A DNA stretch of 64,000 bases from Fomes fomentarius (GCA_022606135.1 JABYQN010000011.1:2108001-2172000), one strand, 5' to 3'; shown: positions 33,209-46,361, numbered from the stretch's first letter. Program-made: numbers and translations. Notes: a model not told the origin generated them from the letters alone.

Positions 33209-36124
33209 TCAGAAAAGATCTGCGTGGTCGTGCGCCTTCCCAAATGCCCTCGCCTTATGTGCGCGGCGAGCGGTCGACGCGGCCGTCTTCTTGAACACGG
33301 TCAGCGCATCCGGGCCGCCACACGCGCGCGAGTTGTCTCCGCTGCACGGCATGTTGCACTTCTCGTCCGCGATGGCCGCGCCGCCCTGGTTCCTGAAGCT
33401 GCTCCCGCAGTAGCACTCCCGCGCGTACTCGAGGCCCGCCATGGTGTGCCCGCGCTCAGCGCAGTGCGCGATGCATGAGTTGATCGTCATCTTCTGGCTC
33501 GTGTACGCATCGACGTTGAGCGTGCGGCCCTTGACATTGTCCAGGCGGCAGCCAAACGCTGTCCAGCCGGAGGGGAGGCCGGCGGTGGAGTTCGACGGGG
33601 CGCTCACAGTAGGGGCGGGGGAGGAGGAAGAGACGGTGACGGAGGGGATGAGGACGAGGGAACCAGCTTTGTAGGCGTTGAGGGCCCAGTTGCCGCCACA
33701 GATGCTCGTCTTGTCGCCGGCACAGGCCATGTCGCACTTGGACGCGGTGAGGGCCTGGCCTTGCTTGTTCTCGAACGAGTTGCCGCCTATTGAGGAGGGG
33801 TCAGTCAGAGTGGAATCACGACAGAAGGAGAGACGTACAGTAGCACTCCCTGCCGAATTCGACGCCACCAAAGGAGAAACCCTTGGACGCGCAGGTCGAG
33901 AGGCACGACGCCACAGTCATCTGGTCGTTGGCGAGGCTGTAACCCGTGAGCGCACGCGCGCTCGAATCGGACAAACAGCCAACAGAAGTCCAGCCCGCAG
34001 GCACCATGATATTAGTGCTGGTAGGCTTGGCGGGAGAGACGGTGCTAGAGCTCGTCGTGCTTGCGGAGGGCGCAGATGGGGTGGCGGCTGAGGACGTGCG
34101 CACAGAGGACGTTGAGGAGCGTACAGAGGACGTCGAGGCGCGCACAGTCGACGACGACGAGACAACAATGGACGAAGGAGCGGCGTTAGCAGAGGTCGAA
34201 GGCTTAGCGGTGGACGATACGGACGATGGCTTAGGAGCGCCCGAGTTATCAGTCGTCAGGAGCGTGAGCCTCTTAGGGCCACCGCAGATCTCGAACGCTA
34301 CGCAACAGTCCAAGTCAGCTCACTGCAAACCAATCACGAAGAGCCGCCTGAGAATACTCACCATTGCCCGCGCAGTGATTCGTGCACTGGTTCCAGTTGA
34401 CGGTGTTAGTCGTCGCGCCGTTGCGGACCTGATTGTCACAGTAGCACTCATCCGAGAACTCGATACCAGCCAACTTGAAGCCCTTGGACGCGCAGAAGTT
34501 CGCGCACGTCGCGCGGGTCATATTCGGGCTCGTCGTCGACGCACCAGTGAGCGCACGGCCGTTCGCAGGCTCGGCAATGCAGCCAATGTCGCTCCAGCCA
34601 TCAGGAAGCGTAGTCTGAACGGACTGCAGGCTGACTGGAAGGTTAGAGTTGGGGCCGCATGCGGGCTTTGTGCCAGTGCCATCCCAGATCGGGTTGCAGC
34701 CAGGGAGCTGGGTGATAGGTGCATCAAGCCCGATGTTCTCATCGACGATCTCGGTCTCGAGGATACACGCATCAGCGGAGGCCTGGTCGAACACCTTAGC
34801 AAGGGGCGGGCAGTCCATGACGTTACCGTTGGCATTGACGCAGGTGTCGATGGCCTCCTGGAGGAGGCCGACGTCCCAGCCGTTCTGGAAGTCGCCGTGG
34901 TGTCCGTAGCCGGTGGTGTCGCCGTTGGCCAAGACCCAAGTGCCAGGACCCCAGTATGAGTACTGGTCGACGGAAACAAACATCTCATAGAAGAGCGAAA
35001 CAAGGTGAACAGGGTGCGAGTCCGGACAGTCTCCACTGTTGAAGTTCTGAATTGGGTAGGCCATGTGCGACTTATGGTCGGCCGAGTCAAGGTTCTGGCC
35101 GTCCCAGCACGAGGGGAAGAAGACCTGGGCACGCATACCGTTGGGGCAGTTATGGCTGAAGAAGTTGGGGCGCTCAGCCCAGTCGGGGTCGTTATTGTGA
35201 GCACCACTGTAGTCTATGTGATGTATGAGAGTCGTGATTGGGGCTGCGGATGGAGCAAGAGAGTACGTACCCAAGCAGACGTAGCTAACAGCCTGATCGG
35301 CATGACTGGAGGCATTGTATGTGCGGCGGTTGGTGTCACCAGCGACCATGCGGAGGCCCGGCGGGAACGCCTTGACGGGCTCGTTCTTCGGGCCGTTGCG
35401 CTTCAGGTAATAGATGTTGAACCCGGTCTCTGTGAGAAAGAATTGGTGAGCAAATCTTGCGTGCAGACCTGGCTCTAAAAAGAGAACATAGGCAGCATGG
35501 CTTCCAGGCGAGCCGGGAGCAGACGGCACGGTTGCACCTGTCGCCCAATCCGGAAGAATGCGACTACACGCTCGCAGAACACCTGGAGCCATGCAAGATG
35601 ATGTGCGGCGTAAGCCGCATGGTACTCCCAGCCTCATGCCGGTACAATCAGGCGGAAAAGACAGCGGCGAATCACACAGGGATACGCACGTATCGGGGCA
35701 AGCACGCCGGTCTGCTGGTCACGATGGTACATTTGCGGCTGCACGACATGATATTAGCGCCACAACAGATGAACGACAAGAAAAGCCTCACAGCCCAGTA
35801 GTTGCTCTTGTCCGGCTGCACGGGAATGGTCGTGCACTTGCTCTTCTGCAAGTCGTCTGGGTCATAGACGTTCTTAAACCGACTTGCACCGACAATCGAG
35901 TGAACATGGGTTCCGATCTGTGGAGGCGCATCAGGCACACGCGCGCGCCGTGTCAGGACTGCTCTCTCCGTGAGGACAACCAAGGCAATCGAATCACGCA
36001 CCGCCCCCGGGTTCACGATCGAGTCGAGGCGCGTCGTAACGATGGGCCTGCTACCACCGAAGATCCAGTGCTCTGCGTTGGCGGCCGCGACGAGGGCTGC
36101 GAGCGATAAGAGTTTGGAGAACAT
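33209..36124 (-). CDS. Secreted DUF1996 protein with three WSC domains
   Basis: The start at 36124 gives a signal peptide (MFSKLLSLAALVAAANA) followed by EHWIFGGSRPIVTTRLD. A DUF1996 domain follows: HVHSIVGASRFK, DDLQKSKCTTIP, a 49-nt exon coding PQMYHRDQQTGVLAPI, FNIYYLKRNGP, DPDWAERPNFF, FFPSCWDG, HKSHMAYP and GYGHHGDFQNGWD. Three Cys-rich WSC domains follow, each with CxxxCxxxG and EC(Y)C patterns: GWSDIGCIAEP..DECYCDN; GWTSVGCLSDS..RECYC; GWTAFGCRLDN..RECYCGS. They are separated by Ser/Thr-rich linkers that would be O-glycosylated. WSC domains bind cell-wall polysaccharides; DUF1996 is an uncharacterised fungal extracellular domain. No transmembrane or GPI signal is seen at the end (KAHDHADLF). 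A 260-bp intron (35430-35689) is unusually long. A one-WSC paralogue lies at 47261-49376. Confidence 0.9.
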
Positions 36125-37714
36125 CGTTTAAAGGACCGGTTCAGCTGAGCTAAAGAACGTGTGGAGGTTAGATCAAAGAGAGGACGGTGGCGGACGGCCA
36201 CCGAGGACGGGAGGAGGAGGAGGAGGAGGGGGAAGAGAGCCTAGCACAGAGGCGTTTGGAAGAGAAACGGGACCGTGAAGGGAGAATTGGAGAGGACAAG
36301 AACCGGAACCCAAACTTTATAGAACCTGCGAGGTGGAGACGCGCTTCGGTCAACACTTGATTGGATCTCGATGCCCACGCCTCGGCATAATGGGCGTCTC
36401 CCGTATAGGAAACCTCTGTAGACCGTAGCAACCTCCACCTCATGCACGCCACGTCTCGACTTCATTTGCTGATGAACCCGCACATGCTGCACTCATCTCG
36501 GCTGATAAGTGCTCCGTATGCATGCACGAACAGCCTGGCGTATGTGCAGTACGCAGCTAAGGCTAATTATACCCCAGGGACGAAGTGGGCGGCGAACACT
36601 GGCAGACTGGCACCGAGCGTGCCGCGTCCATTCAGCGGGTGGAGATAGCCAGCTTACAGGTAAGATTCTTCGACGCGAACTGTCATCGGACGTGGTCACC
36701 CCGTTCGCGAAATCTTTGTTAGCCTCTTGTCGATAAGTCCCCACGCATAGCAACGACTCGAACGGCTTACCTCCGAGAGAGCGCTCAGGCACAAATGCCG
36801 AGGCCAGGCACGATCCTGACCACAGTATGTATCGATGATGGTTGCTCCTCCGAGACACTTTTGCGAGAGCCCAACCCTGAAGCTGACGTAGTCGTTCCCT
36901 CACCGTTTTATCCCCCCCGTGCTTGGGTATAGTACAGTGAGACACTGTACGGAACAAATGGAAACACATACAGAGGCGTACTTGTGTCTTGCCGGGGTTG
37001 GACTAGCGGAGATCTCGAGCGTCCCAGTTTCGATATGATCATGAAGGACATCCGAGACGAGAAGTCTGAAAGGTCTCCGCACCCCGTCACTTCCAAGCGC
37101 ACGAGCTGGTTCGAGGACAGTTGTAGCAATGAGAAACGACGTTAAGGAACATCCGCCATCTGTTCCGGCCGAGTTGCTGTTGATATATCATAGGTTAACC
37201 ATCAGCTCAACCGTGGCGGAAGCACGAACAAAAAAATGGACACCTGGAGGCCGCGCCGAATGAGAGGGAAAACTATTACTTCTTCCCTCCACTGGCAGAT
37301 ACACTACAACTTCAGCAGTAAGCGAGCACTGTCACGAACTGATTGATGTCACGATACAGTGTTGAGCCACTCAGGACCGGTCAGCACATATACATGATCA
37401 ACGAAGCGATGCTGCCAACTTACTTGATCATTCTTCGTTTTCGTCCTTTGGGACACCAGCGGAGAAGATTGAGCGCTGAGTACTTCGACTGCATCGAATG
37501 AAGATGTCCGGTCACGCTATCTCTATTTCTTTAGCGACACTTGGTTCGCCGTCGCAAGTGCAGGTCTATACATGAGTAGTTATACACTTCCACGCTGCTT
37601 CCTCGAGGTCCGCACCGGCAGACGAAGAAGAGAAGCGCCGGCAGCCTCCTGCGCACTGTGCACGTTCGATTCCCGCTGCCCTATTCCGCTTTCCCTCATT
37701 GGCTGCACGCTGCT
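36125..37714. other. Promoter side of the three-WSC gene and gene-free DNA
   Basis: Includes a GGA-rich run near 36211-36231 in the presumed 5' UTR and a minus-strand TATAAAG near 36315-36321. A minus-strand stretch around 36930-37130 with LRR-like hydrophobic spacing has no assignable domain. Confidence 0.45.
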
Positions 37715-39165
37715 TCATGCCTTCCCCTCTGCGAGGGCGTCCTTTGCGGCCTTCTTGCCCTCAACGATAGCGCTGACCGAGCGAAGCGCGTGGCTGAAGT
37801 CCTCGAAGAGGATGTGTGGGATGTTCTCGCGCTTGCAGAATGCGGCCAGGTCGTTCTCGCCGTCCTGTTTCTGCTTCACGTACAGCACATCGGCGTGTCG
37901 CGCCGCGGACATATCTGCACAAATTTAGGAGCCGTCAAGGTTTCGATGATATAGGGGGTGTGCACGTACCTGAGACTCCGTCACCGAAGAAGAAGATAAG
38001 AGGAGGGTCAGGGAGTTCGCGGTACGGCAAGATCGCCTGGCTCTTGTCATGGCCGTATCCACTATGTACAGACCGTTATTGGCGGATCTATGAGGTGTCG
38101 CAGATTGGTACATACCTCGTTGGGTGGCGGTACTTGATCGACCACGTCCCGTCTTCGTGGATATCTACCTCGTTCGCTACGATCTCAATCTCCTTCGCCT
38201 CCTCATCTCCAATGAGTGCAGACAGGACAGCTCGGATGATGGGGGCCATCCCACTGAAAGATGCGTCAGCGCGCCTTAATCACCAGAGTAGTAAAGGCAA
38301 CGTACCTGGAAATGATGACAACTGGGATGTCGTGCTCCTTGCAGTACTTGTAGAAATCCTTGAAGCCAGCGTCGAGGACAATGTCTGTCGATCCGACGGT
38401 AATCAGCTAATTGGCACCGCTCGGGATGTTGGTGAATTACTCGCTCTTCTTCAGCTCCTCTTTGCAGAATTCGAACGAGTGTCCGTTGCCGGAGACGCTC
38501 TCAAGCATTTCCCGGAACGCGTCTCTGGGAGCAAAGGTCAGCGTCAGTACCGAAAGGAAGATGAAGAGGGCGTGTTGGACTGTACCTGAAGGTGACCTTG
38601 CCCGCGAGGATGTCGAGATTGCCTTGCCGACGTTTCACAAGACCGAAGCCCAATTCATCGGTCATGTCTACAAATCATCATGAGCACGCATGTCTTGGGC
38701 AGACTGGGAGGAGGATGGGGGCTGGAGCACACAGCAACGCATGTTCCGTGCTGCATCGCATCGGCCGTCCGAGCCCATAGATCATGAGCATCGCTGCTGG
38801 CGATGCCTTTTCCTTCCTTCTCGAGGTCCCCATACTGGAATGGACCGCGAAGATGACGCATACACGCAACCTTTGAAGCAGGTTTGTAGCCCCAGCCTCT
38901 GAGCCGCCGCCCACTTCTCCTGCCCCGCGCCCGATTAAGAGGCAAAGGAGCACTCACAGTCATTGGAATCGCGCGTCGTAATCGTCCCATCCCTGCACGT
39001 ATGCCATGCCAATCAGCATCTACATGCTCCCACAGTCGACCATCCCACGAGGCGACGCTAGCAAAGACGAACCAACCAGTCTGATAGGACAACAAATTTC
39101 TTATCCTTGTGGATCGGGGGATATGGGAGCGTGCTTCTCGGTGCGGGGTCCACGATGGTTGCCAT
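37715..39165 (-). CDS. HAD-superfamily hydrolase (phosphoserine-phosphatase-like)
   Basis: Minus-strand gene of about seven exons, start ATG 39163-39165 (MATIVDPAPRSTLPYPP), stop TGA 37715-37717. Spliced motifs match the HAD fold. Motif I is VVLSDWDGTIT, with the exon junction inside DW|DG. The cap region is MTDELGFGLVKRR and FRDAFREMLESV. Motif II is IPVVIISSGM and motif IV is IFFFGDGVSDMSAA. The C-terminal region is ENIPHILFEDFSHAL. This is the eukaryotic phosphoserine-phosphatase-like group that includes small fungal HAD phosphatases of about 240-260 residues; the physiological substrate is not known. The second Asp of motif I (DxDGT) sits in DWDGT, so it should be active. The intron between DSND and YMTDE is about 290 bp. 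Probably cytosolic, as no targeting signal is evident. Confidence 0.87.
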
Positions 39166-39600
39166 CGCTGCGGCAGGATTTACTATGACTCGTGTCGTAG
39201 CCGGGGTTATGGTGGAGTAAACCCAAGCCGAATGCTTGTGAGGTTCAGAACGAGGAACAGGGCCATGGTGAACGTGCCCGGTGCCGCTAGGAGTCATGCG
39301 CGATCTCGCTGTTATCTAATCTGCCCAGGGCGTCGACCAATAAGTAGATGATGTCATCTTTACATATCTCATCGGTCTATTGGCCATGCCGCACCTAATA
39401 CCGAAGTTCAAGGATTTCGCTTCAACGTTCAAATGTGCAAGCTCCCCTATTGCCCAGCACACACGTTACACAGCGGAATTCGAAGGCAGCATTGCTTCAC
39501 TAGCTCTTGTATATGACACAACGCGTGACTGCCAAGGGATATGCCAACTTAATGATACAACAATTTATTTCGTCTCGACTCGTCCTCACGCCATGCCACT
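39166..39600. other. Intergenic DNA
   Basis: Between the HAD hydrolase start and the aldo-keto reductase stop. No gene seen. Confidence 0.5.
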
Positions 39601-41291
39601 CTACAGGGTCTGGAACTTCACCGGCCAGTTGTCGAAGCCCAGGTCGACACCCCACGGCGGCTGGATCAACCTACAGGAGAACATTCACGCACATCAGTTT
39701 TGCGCTCACAACCCCATAGTCTGCACAAAGCTCAACACTCACCGAACTTGCTTGCCCGACGCAGCAACACCATCGAGCTTCTCGATATCCTCAGGTGTCA
39801 ACTTCTTCGCCGCTGCGAGCGCACCCTCGAGGTTCGCCTTGATGCGCGCGGGGGTGACGGATTTGGGTAGGGTGACGATGCCCTTCGCGACGAGGTAGCC
39901 GAGGAGAACGTCTGACGGTTTCAGGTCGTGCTGCGCGGCGATGGCAGCGGCGGTCTCGTCCTTGAGGAGGGGGGAGCTCGTCGAGCCGAGGGGAGAGTAA
40001 GCTTGCGGGACGATCCCTTTCGACTTGAGGTAGGAGACGAATTTGTGTTGGGGATTGTACAGGTGGATCTCGCACTGTTGCAGTCGTTTAGCGATGACTC
40101 AAAAGGTGAGTAACAGAGGGAAATCTCACCTGGTCGACGGCGGGGACGATCTCGGCGTAAGGCAGGATCTGCTCCTCGAGAACCTTCTCAGAGCAGTTCG
40201 AGACGCCGATAGCGCGGACCTTGCCCTTCTTCAGGACGGCCTCCATCTGCTTCCATGTGTCGCGGAGCTGCCAGTCACGGACGACATCACGGTTCCCATT
40301 CGGGAGCGTCGGAAAACTGGGGTGGTTGCCGTTCGGGTTCAGGTGGATGGGCCAGTGGACGAGGAACACTAGTAAAGGGATACATATGTCAGCTGCTCTG
40401 CGACATATGAGTTTGCTGTATCGAGGGCAAGAGTGCGCTGGCGACCAGATGCGTGCGATATTTACACCCGCTGGCCGAAGTAGCCCGAAGTTGCCTAACG
40501 ACGCCTCAAGTCCTCGCAACTTGATTAGCCATTCAGGGTACTCAATGGCTACCCACGACCTCGCCATAGATTCTTTTCAATGGGTGCGACACCGCTTATA
40601 CACCTGCCTCATAGCGCATCACGGTGGGTGGTGGAGAAACAGTGGCAGTCAACAGGAATACGAAGTCGGTTGGAAATGCGCTCGTCTTGGTACACATCAC
40701 CATAACTTGGTAAAATCAATGTTTGCATAGGCTCTGCGCTCGAAAATACCACAGAGCAGAAATCTTCCCTCCGGCGGATAGTAACAACGACAAGATAACA
40801 CATTGAAAGGACGACTCACGATCGATGTAGTCAGTGCCGAGGTTGGCAAGAGACTCGTCGAGAGCCTTCTCGACGTCATTGATGCGAGTTGCCCAGATCT
40901 TGGTAGTAAGCTGCAAGTGGTGCAAGTGAGGAAGGAGTAGGTTTGAACTCTCAATGGAATTGCTCACGAAGATCTCGGAGCGGGGCACCCCCGACTTGCG
41001 AATGCCCTCACCGACTTGCTTCTCGTTACCGTAAGCCCTGCACGCAAGATGAGCGTGTAACGATGGTCTGTGCAGGTATGCACGCACCAGGCAGTGTCAA
41101 TATGACGGTATCCAGCCTCCTTCAGCGCGTACTCAACAGCACCGATAACCTCGTCAGCTGTGGACTGCCATGTCCCTACGTAGTAAATTGCGTCTCGATC
41201 AGCCTTTCGGAGAATGGGAGATGAGGAACGTACCGAGACCGATAATGGGGATCTCGACACCGTTGTTGAGTGTGATCGTCGGGCTAGCCAT
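39601..41291 (-). CDS. Aldo-keto reductase
   Basis: NADPH-dependent carbonyl reductase of the AKR (TIM-barrel) superfamily, about 320 residues. Start ATG 41289-41291 opens MASPTITLNNGVEIPIIGLG; stop TAG 39601-39603 follows FQTL. Catalytic residues are visible after splicing: Asp and Tyr in HIDTAW-AYGNE (the junction splits AW|AY), Lys in LTTKIWATR and His in LFLVHWPIHL. Later blocks are VRAIGVSNCSEK, PAVDQ-CEIHLYNPQ, QAYSPLGSTSSP and VTLPKSVTPARIKAN, the cofactor-binding end. The protein ends with a typical AKR tail (VDLGFDNWP). One intron (40369-40819, 451 bp) is much longer than the others. The gene is divergent from the DHTKD1-type gene with about 660 bp between starts. The substrate cannot be predicted from sequence. 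Confidence 0.92.
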
Positions 41292-41948
41292 GCTAAAGGT
41301 TGCGTTCGAGAAGTCTGGGGACGATTGCGAGATTCGACGACGGCTTTATAGCAGGAAGGTCGCGGTGGGCGGCGGACCGGCTGCCGGTCCGCGACGGGGC
41401 TCCTTCCAGCTTCGTGGTGATCTCGTGCAGATGACGAGATCGACAACCTGTGAGTTGCATGCCGAAAGCTTTTTTTGAGTACGGACTTAAGTGTTTGGGG
41501 TACTTAGACTGAAGTGCTTGTCAAGTACCTGTCAACTTTCAAGTGCTGAGATGCGAGATTATGGACGCCATGTTAGACTTTAGCGCTTGCTGTCACAGCG
41601 TGACTGCCCCTTCGTCACCGTGTAACCCACTAAGGTGACACACGGAAGTCGTCGGGCCGGGCTAGCAGTAGCGTGTGTCGCCTCTGCTGCTCGACATGCA
41701 CTCAGTTTTTAGGAAAATGTTCTGCGCCCCCACATTGATCTCTGCAATTTGCGCTCGTACTCAATTCATGAACCTCGCGACGACGGCCGCTCGTCAGGCT
41801 CAAATACAGCTCGGCAGCGCCCCCACGTGATGTTGTGTACCCATGCTCCGTCCGACGACGCTTGCCGGACGTCGGTGTACCGCGTTCTTTAGCCTTGACC
41901 ATCAAGTACGACCCTCACTGTGTACGGAGGGAGGCCAGAGCACTCACC
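41292..41948. other. Divergent promoter region (aldo-keto reductase / DHTKD1-type gene)
   Basis: 657 bp between two divergent start codons. It contains several AAGTACTT/AAGTGCTT-type near-repeats around 41490-41550. No ORF of note. Confidence 0.5.
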
Positions 41949-44900
41949 ATGAGCAACATTCGCGTATCCTCCTACCTCCTCTCCGCACCAAGGACGCGTC
42001 GACCGACTCTATGTAGCAGGTTGCAAAGGAGTTACTACGACTACTCGTATGGCTACCGGGAGCCCCGCACATTCACCCTTCCAGATTGTGAGTGTTTTCT
42101 TCTTCCCCTGCTCTTCGGATTCGGTTGGGAAACCAAGCGCAAGAAGCGTTGAGACCTTGTGATTGGTCTGAGTACTATCTCGTTCGCGTTTGCGTGCTTG
42201 TGCGGACTATCACCATCATACCAGCGCCAGCCTGCCAGGGTATGCGCAGGGGGTGTCTGCTCGGGTATCACCCAGAGGCCGTCTGGGTACTGGCCCCAGG
42301 ACATTGCAGAGGTCTGGGGAACTCCCTAGGCAGCCTAGAAACATGAAGTGTGCTGCATATTGGACCTGGCGTTCGTTTGACGGTGCATAATGATATTGTA
42401 ACCAGGTGTTGCACGACACAGGCACTACAATATCCCGATTCATTCCAGTCACATTCAAAATGACTCATGATCAGCATGCAATTTCAATGTGCTGCACCAC
42501 GCTCAATAGACTTGGCCTTTGTTCATTTGATCTGTGATTTGAACGTAACAACTCGTTACACATATTTATGCACCCGGTGCTATGTGTTGGTACTTATACA
42601 ATGTCACTACCTCACTGGGTGTTGCATATGGCTCTTCTGAAGCTCACAGACTGACAGTGGACCGACAGACACGCCCGCCCAGCTTGAGAATCGTACCGCA
42701 AATGCCCCGCTCCTGCGCTATGTCGATTCACTCCGAACAGATGGACATCGCGCTGCCCGCATCGACCCCCTCGACCTACTCCAGCGTGAGGAAGTCGCCG
42801 CGCTGAGCCCGGAGCGCTACGGCTTAGACGACCCATCCAAGACGTATGACATCAACGGCATCATCTGGACGCGTCCTGTAGGAGACGATGCTGGTCCGGA
42901 ACACTGGCCTCTAGAGAAGATCACCCGGCACCTGCGAGATGTCTATGTCGGTCGCGTCGCATACGAGTACATGCACTCACCCTCGAAGACCGAGCGTCTG
43001 TGGTTCTCCCACTTACTCGAGTCCGAGGAGGAGGTAGCGCGGACGATCGATACTGAGCAGCGGAAGCGCATACATGGGCTGCTGGCGAAGTCTGAGGTGT
43101 TCGACCATTTCCTGCAGCTGAAGTATCCGAACTTGAAGCGCTATGGGCTCGAAGGCGGCGAGTCAATGCTGCCTGCACTAGACGCGCTTTTCTCGGCTTC
43201 TGCCCAAGGTCGGTTGTCAACATTTTGGATTGTTGTGTCTGTACTGACAGATTATAGCTGGGGTTGAGCATATCATTGTTGGGATGCCTCATCGTGGTCG
43301 CCTGAATCTGCTCACCGGACTGCTCGAATTCTCTCCGTCGGCTCTTTTTCACAAGATCAAGGGAGGCTCTGAAATCCCTGAGGAGTGCGCCGCGAGTGGG
43401 GATGTGATCAGCCACTTGAGTATGTCGTATGTTCCATCAGACGCGATATGAGAAGACGCTCACACCTCATCAGCCGCGTCGCCAACTCTGGAGTATACTG
43501 GCGCGTCGAAGCCAGTGAAAGTGTCTCTCCTACCCAACCCGTCCCATCTGGAAGCAGTCAACCCGGTTGCTTTAGGGAAGACGCGTGCGAAGCAGTTCGC
43601 ACTTCTCAAGGCGCTCCAACGCGCGGGCAATACAGAGTGTAAACCCGGCGATCGTGTGATGTGTGTCCAGCTGCACGGTGACGCGAGCTTCACTGGCCAG
43701 GGGATAGTCATGGAGGGATTGGGACTCAGTAAGTGTTGACCGAAGGAATTTGTACGAGTCGCTCGACTGATGAGGCGATAGGCAATCTTCCTCATTATAC
43801 TGTCGGTGGAAGCGTCCATCTTGTGGTGAAGTAAGTCGAAAGTCATCTCATATCCGCGACTGGAGCTGAAGCTGATAACATCGAACAGTAATAGGTAGGA
43901 GGAGCACAACGTAGTCTCTCGCAAAGGTCTTGATGCCTTTGCCAGCATCGGCTACACAACTCCCGCGTCGAGCGCACGGTCGTCTCTCTACTGTTCGGAC
44001 GTAGCGAAGATGATCAATGCGCCAGTCTTGCACGTTAATGGGGACTATCCAGAAGGTCAGTGCAGTGTCTGGACGACCCGCGAAATGTGCCCAACGCCCC
44101 TGTAGACGTCCAACGAGCAATCGACGTTGCGTTCAAGTACCGCAACTACTTCCGCAAAGACATCATCGTCGACTTGATAGTCTATCGCCGGTGGTGGGCG
44201 CTCTTCCTCCCCAGGCACGCTCCTGTCAGAAAATGCTAACGAACACGCGTGTCAGGGGCCACAACGAGCTCGATGAGCCGGCGTTCACGCAACCGCTGAT
44301 GTACGAGAAGATTCGTTCGCGCCGCTCAGTGCCCGCGCTGTACGAGGAGCGCCTGATTGTACGTTCTCTTGCCTCCCTACCACCACCATCCGTATTCACC
44401 GAACGTCTGCAACGTGGTAGGATGAGAACGTCCTAACGAAGGATGCAGCTGAGGCCGTCCGAACGCAACACAAGGAGTTCCTGGCTGCCGAGCTCGCCGC
44501 CGCGCCTTCCCACAAGCCAGGCAGCCACTTCTCCGTCCTACAAGGCCAATGGAAGGGGATCAGTTGGCCTGCCAGCAAAGAGGCTCGTCGCGATCCCGAC
44601 ACTGGCGTTCAGAAAGAAATCTTGCAGCAAGTGGGCAATGCAAGTGTAGCTGTACCCGAGGGTTTCCAGATCCACCCACGCCTCCAGAGACACGTCAAAC
44701 ACCGCTTGCAGGTTGTGGAGGGTGGACAGGGCTTGGATTGGGCCACGGCGGAGGTGCGTGGTGTGGTGCACACACCGGCCCCTTTTGTACCTGACTGACA
44801 TATGTGCGATCATGCATAACAAGGCTCTTGCCTTCGGCTCTCTCATGCGAGAGGGCTTTGACGTGCGGATTTGTGGCCAGGACGTCGGGCGCGGAACATT

Positions 44901-46361
44901 CAGCCAGAGGTGAGCAATAGCTTTACTGCGTCCGTGGACGGATTCGTGGAGTTCAATGTGGCAGAGGCTTATGCATCGACGCTTGATAGACATGCGATGC
45001 TCGTGGACCAGCGGACCGAAGGCGTCGTCGTCCCCCTGAATCTTGCTTTGGAGTGTGAGGGCCGGCTCGAGCTCGCGAACAGCTCGCTGAGCGAGATGGC
45101 CGTTCTCGGGGTACGTCAAAGCAGTATTCGTTTTACGAAAGACGGAGATTGAATCCGTGCGTGCAGTTTGAATACGGCGTCAGCTGGGAGAAGCCTGATC
45201 TTTTACCCATATGGGAGGCTCAGGTCAGTTCCTTGCGGATGAAGGGAGATTAGGCTGACAGTAATGGTTTCGCACGTACAGTTTGGAGACTTCTTCAACG
45301 GTGCTCAGGTCAGCATTGTGCAATTGGTCTGGCAGGTTTGCAAAGTTCACTCACACTGGGCAGGTCATTATCGATACGTTTATCTCGTCGGGAGAGAGTG
45401 AGTGATCCGAAGTCATTTGCAGAGCGTGTGTTGACCACGCCGGACAGCAAAATGGCTGAAACAGAGCGGGATTGTGCTACTTCTTCCTCACGGGTACGTA
45501 GTCAACCCCTAGCCGAAGGCTCGATTCGAATGTTTTTATCACTAGACTTGACGGCGCCGGTCCTGAGCACTCGTCGTCGCGGATTGAGCGCATGCTGCAG
45601 GTGTGTTCTACCCCTTTGCCGAACGGCTCGTCCTAACCGTATCCTGTAGCTCACGAATGACCCGTACACCTTCCATGATGGTTCCGAGACGGCCCATGTC
45701 AACATGCACGTCGCATTCCCCACTACTCCGGCGCAATACTTCCATCTCTTGAGGAGGCAAATGAAGAGGAATTATCGCAAACCACTGATCGTCGCGGGTC
45801 CGAAGGGTCTCCTTCGTCTCCCGGTATGTGCCCATGCGATGGTTCGTGTGATTGATCTTCATTGTCTCAATTCATATAATACAGGCGGCCGCTTCCACTT
45901 TGGACGAACTCAGCGAGGGCCGTAAATTTCAGCCAATGCTCGACGACCCAGCTATATCGGACCATGCTGGCGTCACTCGCGTCGTTCTTCTGTCAGGAAA
46001 GCTCTACTACGACCTTGTCAAAGAACGTCAGAAACGTCAGCTGGACGGCAAGGTCGCGTTCATCCGCGTGGAAGAACTCAGTCCCTTCCCTTTCCGTGCG
46101 GCCCTCGACGTCATGGCGCGATATGCGAACGCGAGTGACGTCCTGTGGTTGCAGGAAGAGCCGCGGAATCAGGGCGCATGGACGCATGTCGAACCACGGC
46201 TGAATGCGGTGACGGAACGCCTGGCGAGTGGAAGTGGGAGAGAGAGTTTGAAAGTGCGCTATAGGGGCAGGAAGGAGGACGCTGTGCCTGCCTCGGGCAT
46301 TGCGTCACTCTATGCCGCCCAGCAGAAGGCTGTCATTGACGCGGCGTTCGATGGTTTGTGA
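41949..46361 (+). CDS. DHTKD1: 2-oxoadipate/2-oxoglutarate dehydrogenase E1, DHTKD1 type, mitochondrial
   Basis: Thiamine-diphosphate-dependent E1 subunit that decarboxylates 2-oxoadipate (lysine and tryptophan breakdown) and, less well, 2-oxoglutarate. Exon 1 (41949-42087) encodes an Arg-rich presequence free of acidic residues in its first 30 positions, fitting mitochondrial import. A 581-bp intron leads to [14 protein letters not shown] and [12 protein letters not shown]. Diagnostic blocks follow: [38 protein letters not shown], the ThDP motif [11 protein letters not shown]...[99 protein letters not shown] and the C-terminal [13 protein letters not shown] and [12 protein letters not shown]. 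These match DHTKD1 better than OGDH. Around 16-18 introns all join in frame, including a 6-nt exon at 43889-43894. No lesion was found. Confidence 0.93.
43889..43894 (+). other. 6-nt microexon in the DHTKD1-type gene
   Basis: TAATAG lies between a 58-bp intron (43831-43888, GTAAGT...ACAG) and a 51-bp intron (43895-43945, GTAGGA...CCAG). Joined as GTG GTG AA|T AAT AG|C ATC GGC it encodes VVNNSIG. Treating the whole interval as one intron would drop Asn and Ser from the conserved VNNxxGYTTP motif. Confidence 0.8.
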
